From Candolleomyces eurysporus (Eukaryota; Basidiomycota; Agaricomycetes; Agaricales; Psathyrellaceae), in contig JANBPK010000739.1 in the NCBI GenBank assembly GCA_027579435.1, positions 159,535 to 223,534 of the forward strand: a stretch of 64,000 nt of DNA, in the 5' to 3' direction. Below, one piece after another: positions 34,019 through 45,741 of the stretch (position 1 is its first letter; each line of letters opens with the position of its first letter). The notes under the pieces are model-generated. The model saw nothing but the letters and a program-made list of their open reading frames with translations. It made no database searches and was not told where the DNA came from. A program made the position numbers and the translations under genes.

Positions 34019-35104
34019 ATGCCTGCTTCCGTCGTCCTCAATCCTGCTTCGAGCAGCTCAAATCCTGCCACCTCCTCCGTAGCCCTCTGGGCATACCTCA
34101 AGCCTGCCCTCGACCATATCGTCAGGTCTCCCTCCAACGATCCCAATGGAAAAGCCCCCGCTGTGGACTTTGTGCTCTACAGCGGCATCCATACTGCCTG
34201 TTATAATTAGTGTGTCTTCTCCCTCTCCTCCAGCATCTCTCTGAGCTCTGACAGCTGACTCTTGCGCTCTTTCCCAGCTTCACTGCCCAGAGCGAACCCC
34301 CCNTCCTCTGCCTCCTCTGCCACAGCCCGGGGCAAGGCCCCAGTCGGTGGCTCTGATATCTATGACCAGCTCGACAGATACTTTGCAGAAGTGTGTCAGG
34401 AAATTGCCCTCAATGCCCCGGAAGACGAGTCTACACTCGTCCACTACCTCGTGCCCTCCTTTAATCGCTTCAGCTCGGGTGCCCAGTCCGCAAACCGCCT
34501 GCTGAGCTATGTCAACCGGCACTACGTCAAGCGTGCCGTAGATGAAGACCGGGGGTGGTTGCGGCTCAACGACGTTCTGGAATCCATGGTCAAGACCATG
34601 ACCATCGACGACACTAGGGAAAAAATTTCTCAGCGGCTCAAGGAGAAGCGCACGGAAGAGCTCAAACGTTGGGGTTACTCCGAAGGTGACTCTCCCGAGC
34701 GCCTGGCTATTGCTGAGGCGTGTTCGGAGACTGCAAGCCCTGTGGATCGTATCGTTCCGGTCGCGTCTCTCGCCCACCGGAGATTTAGAACGGAGGTCAT
34801 CGAACCCATGCTGCTCGCGCCTAAAACCAAGGGCACTTCCAAGGCCAAACACAAAATTCCTAAAACCCCAGCCAGCGCCGCCCCATACAGACCCAAGGGT
34901 CGCCTGGCTCGGGCTGTGCAACACCTCATGACCGCAGATGACGTGCAAGAGGAGGAACGAACGCGATTACTTACTGGTCTGGCCCACTCTTTGAAAACCA
35001 TCGGAGTGCGACCTGATCACCCTCTTCGAAAACGGATGGACAAACATCTCACTACTACTGCATCATCCGAGAAGACTGACACAGACAATGCCGAGGGTTC
35101 ATGA
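34019..35104 (+). CDS. Stand-alone cullin N-terminal repeat protein
   Basis: Two exons (34019-34209, 34278-35104, with the N at 34303 dropped) give 338 aa. The protein aligns only with the beginning of cullins: ALWAYLKPALDHIV, VDFVLYSGIHTACYNYFTAQ (compare the YTAIYNYCT helix that contacts Skp1-type adaptors), DIYDQLDRYFAEV, and FSSGAQSANRLLSYVNRHYVKRAVDED (compare YLNRHWVKRE). The next helices resemble cullin repeat 2 weakly. The cullin homology domain, RING-box binding region and neddylation lysine are all absent; a Lys/Pro-rich linker and a short helical C-terminus replace them. The stop is followed by AT-rich sequence, so this is not a truncated assembly. It could compete with a real cullin for adaptors. 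Function is inference. Confidence 0.75.
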
Positions 35105-35236
35105 TGATGGGATTTCTGCTGTAGGATCTATTGCTATTGCTCTATCTAGCTGGGACAATGGTGGACTTGCTATCTTTCGAACAATGATATTGATAGCGTC
35201 GACACGAATATATTATAATAAGGAGTCGGTGAGAGG

Positions 35237-36701
35237 CTAAGAGTTACTACCCCCAGGTTCCTTCGGGTCACCCATCGTGTAGTCGTCGGGGAAGGTCAGA
35301 TCACCAGTTTGCTCGGTGGAGAAAAACCCTGAATCGAGATTCGTGAGATCAAAGTCAAACTGTTCATTCGCGTTGCCATTGTCTGGGTTCGTGGAAGAGA
35401 AATTGTTGAGAAAGGTTCCTGGGGACGTCATGGAAAGGCTGTCTGGCTGAGAATGGTTGACCTTGGAGGTCTCGGCTCCTCCCTGAGTGGATGATGCCAA
35501 AGCAGAAAATATTTCTCCATGGTCGGTGTCGAGGTGATTGAAGAAGTCGTCTTTTCCTGGACCGTTGTTCGTTGACTCCGCGCCCAGACCTGGCGAGAAG
35601 AGACCCCCCNGATGTTTCCATGCTGTCTTGACTAGGGCCAGCGTTACCGGACTCGTCTCCGAACAAGGCCTGCATATCTGCCATACGCGGTACGTCGAGG
35701 TCCACGTCGAGGTCCAACTCGATGGGCTTGTCTGAGGAATCGCCTGCTGTCAAGTCCACAGAGGCTCCTTGAATAACGTCCGGAAGCGTCAAATCAATGT
35801 CAGCCTGACGCCCAGAGTCCGAAGACGATCCTCCAAATGCTGACATGAAATCTGGGGGCAGTTCGTTGGCCCCGAGGGGACGGGCAGATCTGGGAGCAAG
35901 AGTAACGGGTGATCCCAGCCCACTCTGAAACAGGGGGTTTTCCTCTGTCGGCATTCTGAAGGAGACAGAGGAAAGGTCGAGTTTGTGGGGGAATGTAGGG
36001 CGATGCAGAGAGGAAATAGATATGGCGGATGGTCGGCGACCTGGATGACTAGAGAGGGGCGAGTTGTTTTGAGTGCTGGGCAAGGTTCCTTCTCCTTTCA
36101 AAGCCTGTCCTGTTGATACCTCGTCTTCTGACATAGGTTCAGGTGTTGCTACCAGCTGTTCTCTCTGGGCCTTCAGGGCAGCCTGTTCGTCGGCGATACG
36201 TCTTTCTTCTTTTGCTAGATCTCGTTGTAAGACAGCTATAGCTCTGAGCTACAACAATATCAAGTGAACTGAACGCGAAGGCTGCGAGTAGCAGACATAC
36301 CAAATGGGCCTCCATTGCGTCGCATATCTGATCGTACTTTTCTATCTCCCGGCCAAGTGCTGCGGTCAGAGATTGGGGAGGCAGAATATTCCTTGCTCCC
36401 CTACGAGATGTTAGATAGGTTACTGACAATTGGCGTGGAAGCTTACTTCAACTTGGAAGTCTCTGCATAGAATTTGTACACCAAGCCTGTTTGGGCGACA
36501 GCATTCTAAAAACTCGTCTGTCAGGCATTCCCCTGAATTGCAGGTCTATCAATGAACCTTCAACGAGTCGCTCAGCGCGCTAAGCTCTGGCTCGAGTATG
36601 ATATCCTTGATCGGATTTGGCGGTGGTGGCATAGCCAACGCATCGTCTATTTCCTTCTGAGTCCTTGGCTTTGCTGCTTGGGTGGCTTCGGTGGTGGCCA
36701 T
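35237..36701 (-). CDS. Unrecognised coiled-coil protein with acidic Ser-rich C-terminus
   Basis: I do not recognise this protein. Four exons, with the N at 35610 dropped so that two partial frames join at METSGGLFSPGLG. The N-terminal 130 residues are helical: an Ala/Lys leader, QKEIDDALAMPPPPNPIKDI, a helix around ALSDSLKNAVAQTGLVYKFY, then GREIEKYDQICDAMEAHLLR and a strongly charged coiled coil ending near ADEQAALKAQREQL. The remaining 300 residues are disordered, Ser/Pro-rich, with acidic DL-type patches (IELDLDVDLDVPRMADMQAL, FDFDLTNLDSGFF) typical of transcriptional activation or co-activator regions. The layout (helical bundle plus acidic tail) would suit a fungal Mediator tail or similar subunit, but this is only a guess. 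Confidence 0.65.
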
Positions 36702-36956
36702 GGTGGAGATGGAGGAGAAGGAGAGAGAACCGTGGCAAAATATAGAAATGATCGCAATTGACATGAATGAATGTGGCGATATCACCCTTGTCTCCAGATA
36801 CCCTAATGCCTGTAGTTCAGCTATCGCCTCCACAGTTCTTCTCTATCATCTAGACAACGAGAACCCTCACCGAAGCCCTCTCCATCCTGTTTCCGAAATC
36901 CAGGAGCGCTGTAGCCCGAATTCATCGCCTTTTGCACAACGGCGGCTGGTTTGACC

Positions 36957-39900
36957 ATGGCCCAAGCGTTGCCAACTCGAGCTTCGGATGACACCTATTC
37001 AATTCTCGACAGCGAGGATGCTCTTTTGACAGTGCGTGATAATAGTTTCAGTATCTTTGCATGGTGGTTACACTCTCCTCATTCCATTTAGCGCCGACTC
37101 CGACATATCACGTCGATCCAGGTCCGGAATCTGACGCCGTTTCCTGTGCGGGATGCCTTTACATCTGCCCTACTCCAACCCAGCGAATCTTTGCACCCAA
37201 CCTCGTCAGCGAATGACGACTTCAACATCATTTCATCCCGACGGCGTGCACGCAAGGTTTCTACCAATTCCGTCGCCACTCGTTCCAGTCTGAAATGGGA
37301 GGACGGTCTCGATGACGACTCCCCCAGTCCAACATCGAGCGGCTTTCGGGGAGGGAAGACATCAACCTCCAAGGTGAACTTCGTTCCTGCAGGAAGTAGC
37401 GGAGCATCATTGCATGGTTCCCCTAAGCCCAGCTCTTTCGTCAAGAGAGCCCGAGCGAACTCCAAGGCATCGTCAACAAGTTCTCGAGCACACCCCGGCT
37501 CAACCTATAGTTCAACACCGGCCGTGAACACCTCTTCCTTTCTTCCGGACCATTCACAGAAAGGCCTCGAGAAAGTGATCAATGCACGATTGTTGGAAAC
37601 ATGTCTGGTCATCGATGTTACTGAATCCCCCCATGAACCATTATCCGAACAGCCATTGTCACCACCAAAGTCTGCAAACCTGTCATCAGCCACACAAGCT
37701 GACCTGAATGGGAGAACGCTACCAAAGTCAGCGCCTCCAGCCAAGAAACATTTTAGGCCTATCCCTTCCCGACATGGCTCGATTTCCTCTAGCAGTGACA
37801 GAATGCGTAGCCCTTCCCCGGAATTATCCTTGAACACCAAGGTCAACTCTGACACTTCTGACACTAAGCGGTCCCGTACTGTGAACAATGTCAATGGGAA
37901 AGCCAAAATATTTCCACCTTCACGGCCTAAACTTCCATCGAAGCCATCCCACCTTCCCGAGGCACCTCTGAAGGCGGCTGCATTGTCAACCTCCTTCACA
38001 TATCGGTCTCCAATTCACATACCGTCTACAAATCCCTCTTTCTCACTAGAACCAGGCTCAATACCTCAACTCCATGAATGGAACCGCCTAAACGCACAAT
38101 GGTTCAAAGCCGCTATTTGGGGGAAGGTGCCTGGTGATGTCCATAGAACAGGTTGGGACGATTCGTCTCCACCGCCATATCCCGACGAACCAGGATATCG
38201 CTGGCGCGTTATCCAGGAATGGGACGTGCATATAAATGCCTTGGTCCCCGTAACAGACGAAGTATGTGTCTTGTATGCTGAACAATACGAATTCTCAGCC
38301 CATTCCCTAGATTCATTTATGCAATCTCCCATCCAACACCCTTATGCTTACACTTGGACCCCATGGCCGAACCTACTACATACCGAACCAAACCCATCTC
38401 CCGTCGAGGGCTTCCACCCCGCCAGCCGGCTACGCCTCTGACCCGGAGTCCGAACTGCACAAGGTTGAGCGTGCAGCAGACAATCTTGCCTGCCAATCTA
38501 GTATCTCTCACTCGAGTAGACGTCGGAGGCGGAAGGGAACAGATTTGACAGACTCCAAGGATGCGGCCAAGACTGCTACATGGCCAGATCTTTTCCAGTA
38601 CGTGTCCTTCTCAGAAATCACCATGCCAATTGACCCTAATCATCGAATCAGACTGGCTACGCTCCAGGCGTTGATCTACGACAATGAGACCTCTCTTTCT
38701 ACCATCAGCAGTAAGGTCGACCATTTTGTGGCCGAAGACCACCTTTCCCCCTTGGTAAGCTATCATTGTTCTACTAGTTTCATTCCGGGGGAGCTAACTG
38801 TCCTTTAGAAGCGAAATATTTCAGAACGCCAGAATCGAATATCGGAACTCAAGCTGAGCCAGCAGGATGTCTTAGAATCTTGTTCAAAAAGTATGTGCCG
38901 TCGGGTTTTGCTCGTGCTCTCCTATTTACAATACCGCAACAGAACGAGAAGCCATAGAGGCGCGAGCCCAGTTGCTCAAGTCGCGAAGAGAAATGCTCTT
39001 CGAAGCTCGAGATTCCATTGAAGAGGCCGAAGATGCCGAAGTAGCCATTGCCGACAAAGTGGCCAACGAAAGGTAAGCTTTAGGACATCCTAATGCACTA
39101 ATTTTAAATCATCTTGCAGGTCTCAGTCGGCATCCCTCCGACTGACTATGACCTCCATACGGTCCAATCTTATTTCTATTCTTGCTGACATCTTTCCGAT
39201 CGAACTATACTCACCACCCGATTTAATTTTTACCATCCTCGATGTCGCCTTGCCTCTGCCACTGTCTACGAATGATCCTGCACCGCCTTTGTCCGTTCCC
39301 GAACACAAGGACATCAACGAGGACTCGATCGCTACGGCTCTCGGATATGTTGCTCAGGTGCTGCAAATTTTGGCAGCATACCTCGGAACAAATCTCCTCT
39401 ATCCTGTGACATGCATTGGTAGTCGCAGCCTTATACGGGATGGTATCTCCGCCATGATTGGACCCCGAATGTGTGTTTCTTGCCTTCGTCTTCAAAGTTC
39501 AACACTCAGTATTTTGAACAGGTTTCCAGTATACTCGAAGGGAGTTGACACCTATCGGTTTGAATACGGCGTCTTTCTCCTCAACAAGAACGTCGAAATG
39601 GTAAGTGACCTACCTTATTCTATCGTGCTACCGGCTTATAAGACGTACAGTTGATGGCTGAGAGAGATTTGCGGGCGTTGGATTTGAGGCATACATTGCC
39701 TAACCTAAAAAANTCTCTTGTTAACTTTAAGTCATGACAGGTCTCGACCGTCTGAATTGCCGTAAGTGCCCAGCACATGGTCGGGAAGACTAGACGGCTA
39801 ACGAGAAAGACGGGATGCAGGAAAAGCAAATTTCCGGATCCGTCGTCTTCGAGTTTGTCCCTCCTCAGCCTTGACTCGGACACCAACAAGGACAGCGAAG

Positions 39901-40313
39901 AGGCTGGGGAGGATTCTAACAGTCAGACGCCCAAAGAGAGCGCAAGTGGAGGTGAGAGCCGCACTCCACCAAGAAGTGGGGCGACCACGCCGACACCGAC
40001 GCCTACGATAACCGATGACTCGCGTAAATCAAGATTTCTCGCGCTTGCTCCATTCACTGGGTTTCTGCGTGGTCGGTACCCCTCATCGAGCCGCGCCTCC
40101 GCCAAATCGGTCCATGAGTCGGCCGAAGATGGGGAAGACGATGGCGACGAAGAAGACCGGTCCACGATACACGGGTTGGTTCGCGACGACGATCATGGGA
40201 CAGCAGAGCCTGGCAGGAGTGTCGAGAAGCACCCAGAGCCGAAGCATGATGGAGAAATTAATAGTATTGCTACGTCCCTGTCTGCCACGGCCCTGCCTAC
40301 CGGAGCGGCCTGA
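36957..40313 (+). CDS. UVRAG/Vps38-like autophagy and endosome sorting protein
   Basis: Homologue of the UVRAG/Vps38 subunit of the class III PI3-kinase (Vps34-Vps15-Beclin) complex II. The N-terminus has the block RRLRHITSIQVRNLTPFPVRDAF (written here in part as RRLRHITSIQVRNLTPFPVR), followed by a 300-residue Ser-rich disordered region and a C2-like part (GYRWRVIQEWDVHINALVPV, then [17 protein letters not shown]). A coiled coil follows (RNISERQNRISELKL; RAQLLKSRREMLFEARD), then the BARA-like/Atg14 domain: LGYVAQVLQILAAYLGTNLL, GSRSLIRDGISAMIGPRMFP and YRFEYGVFLLNKNVEM. About nine exons. The N at 39713 must be dropped (LPNLKNLLLTLS). An acidic Ser-rich tail of about 170 residues encoded by the last exon is joined through an intron near 39764-39821. 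Exon 1 is 36957-37031. Confidence is high for the family, moderate for the exact C-terminal exon. Confidence 0.85.
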
Positions 40314-41205
40314 TTTTATGTACTTGATTTGTTCGTTTCCTTTGTGTAATTTGGTTGCTCCTAGACGTACACGCTTATGGTTTCCTGCATGCCACAACAT
40401 ATCCTAGCCGAACTGAGGGCCGTTGGGTCCGAATTTGCATGCCAGCGCGGTCCTGCCAGAGCAGGATATGCCAAATAGAATTGACATTTTACGAAATAGT
40501 CGTTTCTTGGTCGACTGAAGTGATTTCCACCCCAGTGCTCGGCAGCCGTGCGAACCGGTGATGGGGATATCTGTTCTCCAGAGATGGAGATGGAGGTGTG
40601 GATGATCTGCGGTGGGAAAGGGGGCAACCAGGGCAGTGAGAGTGACGATGAGAAGATATGGCAGATATTTTGCAGAGACTCCAAAACGCAGGATCGCGCT
40701 CGCAAAGGCAGGGAGGGCAGAGGCGGCAGAGGCGAGCTCGGGACTTGGCGAAAACGACATAAAATAATAATATGATCAGGGACCGGAGTTGAAATTTTTG
40801 GAAGGAATTTGCCGATGTTTAGAGTTCAGGGACCAAAAACGTAGCGTCCTCAGCGACCAATACTTCTATTCAGACAGCACCGTCCTCGTTCTCTCTGTCG
40901 ACCCTGTTCCACCGCTGCTTTCTGCTGCCTAAAAGGTCAGTCCTCGTCGTTCTCCACCCTCTGCTCGTCGTCTCACACAGTCCAGCCAGGATCAGGCTCT
41001 TGTATCATCACCACCTAACACTCACCCCCGGCTCGTACGTCTCCTGCTGGCCTCCCTTTTCTCCTCCCTCTGCTCACCCTACGTGGCCCTCAAGGATTCT
41101 AATAGNCGTTTTTCGCCCACCCTCCACCTATTTCCGAGCACTTTTCTTTCAAATTGGCCTTCCTGTCGTTCACTACTCTACTACACTGGGAACCTTGATA
41201 TCTCC
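40314..41205. promoter_or_regulatory. Intergenic region and leader upstream of the PUF gene
   Basis: These 892 bp hold no gene I can support. From about 40880 the plus strand is CT-rich (CTCGTTCTCTCTGTCGACC and similar), typical of a 5' leader, and an AAAAGGTCAGTCC donor-like site near 40932 suggests a 5' UTR intron. An N at 41106 lies here. A minus-strand open frame (40404-40760) with a hydrophobic N-terminus was considered and not accepted. Confidence 0.45.
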
Positions 41206-44200
41206 ATGAATTCTCTGGAACATACTATCCCATCTAATGATAATGCCTCCCCAGGGGGTCGCCAAAACAGTCCCCCCNGCCTTTCTCGACCTCGCAGATT
41301 CGGTATGTCCCATTTTGCTGTGAGACGGCGTGTCGTTCGGTTCTGACTTGCCCCAATTTCCAGGCTGCACGGCTCGGAAGCAACATGCCCGACATGTCGG
41401 CAGTGAGTAATAACTTGACACTTGAGGCCATGCATCATTTCTGACGGCGTTCTCTATCCTATATAGAGGGTCGAACTCAAACGGCTTGAACACGAACGCC
41501 AACGAGCCATCCAACGGAAAATGTTTGAAGATCATATGAAGGTCTTGGAACACCAGCAAGCTCAGGAGTTGCTCAGCATCCCGTATGACCCCACGCTCTC
41601 CGGTCAGGGCCAGCACATTGCCCTGTCTGCCCCTACCACGCCACCAGGGACCAACAAGAAGTTGGGGGACGTTCGCACCATGAGCACCCAAGGTGCGTCA
41701 ATAGTTTTTTCGACTCCATTCCAGCTCTCAACTTCATATTCGCATGACAGACAAGCGCAAGTCCGTGACGTACGCACCGACCGTCAATCTGTCGCCAGAC
41801 CTCCGTACTGGCGTAGCCACCAATGGAAATGGCTTTGGAAGACCGGCAGGTGCCAAGAGCATGCCTGCTAGTCGACGAACCTCCGCCAGCAGCCACGACG
41901 AAGATTTAGCAGCCCACATCCAAGGATTGTCTTTGGCCGGGGACAAGTCTGCTCGTGCGTCCCCCATTCCTGCAGCGGTTTCGGCCTCTATCCTGCTTCG
42001 CGGCGGTGGGCGGTTCGGTGACGACGAGGGTGCGCGCTATGCCAGCACCTACAATGCCGGGTTGATGTTGGATGAGCAGTTGGATCAGGAGATGCACAGT
42101 GCGTATTCAAGAAATCCCTTGCTTGAAAGGAGTAATAAGGCCTTCATGGGTTATGAAGATGCCATGAGAAATCTCCCTACTTCCGATGACGACAAATTCC
42201 ACCACGCGTACAACGGAAAGGTTCGTTCGCTTTGTTCTGCTGGTTATGTCCTTTGCTGACGTCAATCTAGTTGACTGCCTCCAACGCTGCTCTTGACTTG
42301 GCTCATGTCTCGCAGACCTCACCCCGCACTCATTTTTCCAACCGCGCTCTCGATACTCGGGAGCAATCCTCCGAATGGCCACAGTTCACGGGCGTACCCC
42401 GAGGCCCTGATGGCATGGCAAGATCCGAACGTCGCACTGTGACCAACCCCAACCTTACGCTGTCGACCCCGACGGATGATACAGGGACAGGGATTTTGTC
42501 CGCCAGTCCCATTGTTCAGCAGATGCCCCAAGGGCAGCTCCCTTTGTCCCGCCGGGCCTCTCCCCCGAACATGCTTGATGGCCTGGCCCCGAATACCCGC
42601 TCCGTCCCTGCTACCCCGTTGGGACTCCCAGGCTCCGCCTCTCACCTGCTGAAGACCCCTGGTACTCCACTGACACCTGATCTCCAGCTATTGAATGGGC
42701 GCATTGGGACACCGAATTCTCAACTGAATGATGAGATTCAGGCTTCCCTTTCGCGTATCCCTTCGACTGGGCCGGATTCTGGCTCCTTGGTTTACAACTC
42801 GCTCAGCTCTGGCCGCGACAACGTAAGTCTGACAAAGATATTTCTTTCAGTGGAGTGCTCATATCTGGTTTAGTATGATCTTGATAACTTTGGTCTTCCC
42901 AATGCCCCTGACAGCAATCCCTATGCGGCGTACGGTTACGAAGGACCTCGGGGCAGCATCAATTTGGGTAACTCGATAATCCCTTCCAACGGTGGTACCA
43001 TGTACCCTGGAGCTCCGCGATATGGTGCAGGGATGGGTGGACGCGGTGGCGGACCTGTGGATGGCAAGATGAACGGGCTTCACGGTCCCAAGCACAAGCG
43101 AGGGGATATTGATCGCGAGTGTGAGTCCGATGACTCTCTTCGCTTTAACTGAAATTTATAATGCTCCAGATAACCGTTTCGCTGGGATCCGGCTGGAAGA
43201 TTTGCAAGGGGAAATTGCTGGCCTGTGCAAAGACCAGCATGGGTGCCGGTACTTGCAGAAGAAACTGGAAGAAGGCGCTCCCGAGCACAGGGACATGATC
43301 TTCCGAGAGACTTTCAGTCACTTCCCTGAGCTAATGACGGACCCCTTTGGCAATTACCTCTGTCAAAAATTGCTTGAATACGCAACCGACGATCAGCGCA
43401 ATCTCATCTGTGAATCCGTTGCCCAAGACCTGGTTAACATTTCGCTCAACATGCATGGCACTCGTGCTGTTCAAAAAATGATCGACTTCTTGTCCACTCG
43501 AAGACAGGTACGTCGATTTCGTCTTCTCGTCACCTATCACACTTACGGGGGAGCGTAGACTGATCTCCGATACAATGCTCAGATTAATTCGATCATTGTC
43601 GCCCTCAGCCTCCACGTTGTTGTGCTCATCAAGGATCTGAATGGGAACCATGTTATCCAAAAGTGCCTGAACAAGCTTGCGCCTGAAGACAATCAGGCAA
43701 GTGATCTGTTACTGTGTGATGCTTAATTTACTCATTGGTGCGCAGTTCATCTACAATGCTGTTGCTGCCAACTGTGTGGAAGTAGCCACACACCGTCATG
43801 GATGTTGTGTGCTACAACGCTGCATCGACCATGCCGCGGAGAGCCAGCGGGTTCAGCTCGTGAATGAAATTACCTTCAATGCCCTGACGCTCGTTCAGGA
43901 TCCTTATGGCAACTACGTAAGTCACCCATTATTGTTGATAGGAGCTCGTTGATAGGAGCTCGTTAAACTGACACTCCCGTAGGTTGTCCAATACATTTTG
44001 GATCTCAATGACAACCGTTTCAGTGATGCCGTCATACGTCAATTCTTGGGTAACATCTGTGCTTTGTCCGTTCAGAAGTTCAGCTCCAATGTCATCGAGA
44101 AGGTTTGTCGTTTGCCCTTTACCGAGAACGTTGGCTTACATGAACCATTTGCTTAGTGTGTTCGTGTCGCGGAGCATAATACTCGCAAGCTCGTGATTGA

Positions 44201-44845
44201 CGAACTGCTTAATCGCTCTCGTCTGGAAAAGCTTCTCCGAGATTCATATGGCAACTACTGTGTTCAGGTATGTGTATTTGGACGTTGTTGGATTCGCTTC
44301 ATTCCTGAGCATATGCTTCCAGACCGCCCTCGACTATGCCGATCCTGCTCAGCGGGCCCTCCTTGTTGAAGGCATCCGGCCTGTTTTGCCCCTCATTCGC
44401 AACACGCCGTACGGCAAGCGTATTCAAAACAAACTCCAACGTAAGTGAATCTTCCGTTTCTTGTACCAGTTGAGGTGCTGAGGGCTTCATGGCAACAGGC
44501 ATTGCTAACGCTCAAGGTGGCGGAGGGAGACATCTCAATCAGAACCTTTCCAACAATAACCTCAACGAGATGTATAATGCGCCAGCTGGACTCTACACGA
44601 TGCCTCAAGCTCAGCCCGCGTTTGGGCAGAGCCCACTCGCCCCCCAGCTGCATGGCTTGCAGGGTCAATCCATCGACAGCTACATTCTTCAAAACTCGGG
44701 CGGTCACAACCCGTTACTGGGTCCAACGCACCCCAGCCCCTTCGCAGGAGCGACATTCCCCAACATCAGTCCCTTTGCTGGGGTTAACCTCGGTGGAGCG
44801 ATGAACGACCCCTACCAGCGGTCTGGCTTTGCCTACGGCATGTGA
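41206..44845 (+). CDS. PUF (Pumilio-family) RNA-binding protein, Puf4/Mpt5-like
   Basis: Post-transcriptional repressor that binds UGUA-containing 3' UTRs. About twelve exons, roughly 1,000 aa. The N-terminal 500 residues are Ser/Pro/Gly-rich and contain a short helical block RVELKRLEHERQRAIQRKMF. The N at 41278 must be dropped to read NSPPAFLDLADS at the end of exon 1. The C-terminal eight PUF repeats carry these helix-2 motifs in order: HGCRYLQ, FGNYLCQ, HGTRAVQ, NGNHVIQ, HGCCVLQ, YGNYVVQ, SSNVIEK, YGNYCVQ. Repeats begin near 43171 and end near 44450 (NTPYGKRIQNKLQ caps the array). A Gly/Asn/Pro-rich tail ends GFAYGM. By the known PUF code the array should read UGUAUAUA. The sub-family name is tentative. 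Confidence 0.9.
43934..43961 (+). repeat. 14-bp direct tandem duplication in a PUF intron
   Basis: GTTGATAGGAGCTC occurs twice back to back inside the intron that follows PUF repeat 6. The second copy looks like a recent slippage duplication and lengthens an otherwise standard short intron. Confidence 0.8.
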
Positions 44846-45466
44846 AGAACCCTCATCTATTCCACTACTAATCGCATTGACATGGTAGCCACCATGGACA
44901 CTCTGGAACTATCATCGTTTTAATGATCCCTTCGCTTTCTGTCTCGACTCTGGTTACACCTTTTCAAAGCATACTCTACTCGATTTTTTTTGAATTGTTC
45001 TTCGGTCATGCTTATTCTGTGCCATCGACAGCGTTTCTCCTCATACCACATACATCCAACATTGTATTTTGCAAACCGCATTCTATCTAACATTTGTTGT
45101 CCATGTTTTCCCACTTTTATTCGCGTTGCATTTGTAAAGGTTATTTCACAATTTAGTCTAGCTCGGTTGTTTGTCTCATAGTAACTCGCTGCAGCTTATC
45201 TTTTCCCATTCTCCTGTACTTCTCCTTTTTCGCCCAATGTAAAAAAAACCGTTATAGAGGTTAGTTTATACGCATTTAATTTGTGCGCCATGATTCAGAT
45301 CCGGAAAGGAAACTTGAAGCAAGCTCAGGGTTCGCGGGGGAGATTGATGTTATATGGTCATATTGGGAGTGCTGGAGAATGACATGTGTGATTACATGGG
45401 GTGCCTGGCCATAACGTCGAGAGATAGGAATGAATGAAAAAAANGCACAGCGCGGGCCGTCCAGAT
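44846..45466. other. Intergenic region between convergent PUF and RPS29 genes
   Basis: These 621 bp contain the 3' ends of two convergent genes. The sequence is T-rich with TTTTTTT and AAAAAAAA runs and an N at 45444 after an A7 run. A 65-codon minus-strand open frame (44920-45114) has no recognisable content. I see no RNA gene. Confidence 0.5.
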
Positions 45467-45741
45467 CTACTTGTTCTGCGAGTCCAATCAGTCAACTGCT
45501 TTTGCCTGGGAACATAGGCGGTCCTTACCTTGACGAAGCCGATGGTTGCAGACTTTTCACGGAAGCACTGACGGCAAAGGTCGAGTCCGTACTTGCGGAT
45601 GAGACCAGCTTGGTGGGCGCAGAGTCGGCTGGTTGCATACTGAGCATCGTTTCCAGGATAAGATCGCTAACCGGCTCACCATTGCCTGCTACCCTTTCCG
45701 AATTTCCTGGGACGAGAGAACCAAACGGCGTCGTGGGTCAT
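45467..45741 (-). CDS. RPS29: 40S ribosomal protein uS14 (S29)
   Basis: Zinc-binding small-subunit ribosomal protein, 56 aa. Three exons: 45680-45741, 45529-45628 and a 9-nt last exon 45467-45475. The spliced protein starts [20 protein letters not shown], then [19 protein letters not shown] and [17 protein letters not shown]. The zinc ligands are the pairs CxxC (CRLC) and CxxC (CRQC). Length and sequence match fungal uS14 from end to end. The gene is easy to miss because no exon exceeds 100 nt. Both introns have standard donors (GTGAGC, GTAAGG). It is divergent from the P450 gene; ribosomal-protein control sites presumably lie in 45742-46188, though I could not identify one. Confidence 0.95.

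Noticed and set aside
40404..40760. Minus-strand open frame of 118 codons with a hydrophobic N-terminus (RFGVSAKYLPYLL)
   Set aside because: The first 40 codons look protein-like and recall the start of a small membrane-anchored thioesterase-type protein, but nothing recognisable follows in any frame within a normal intron distance. It may be a gene remnant; evidence is too thin to annotate.
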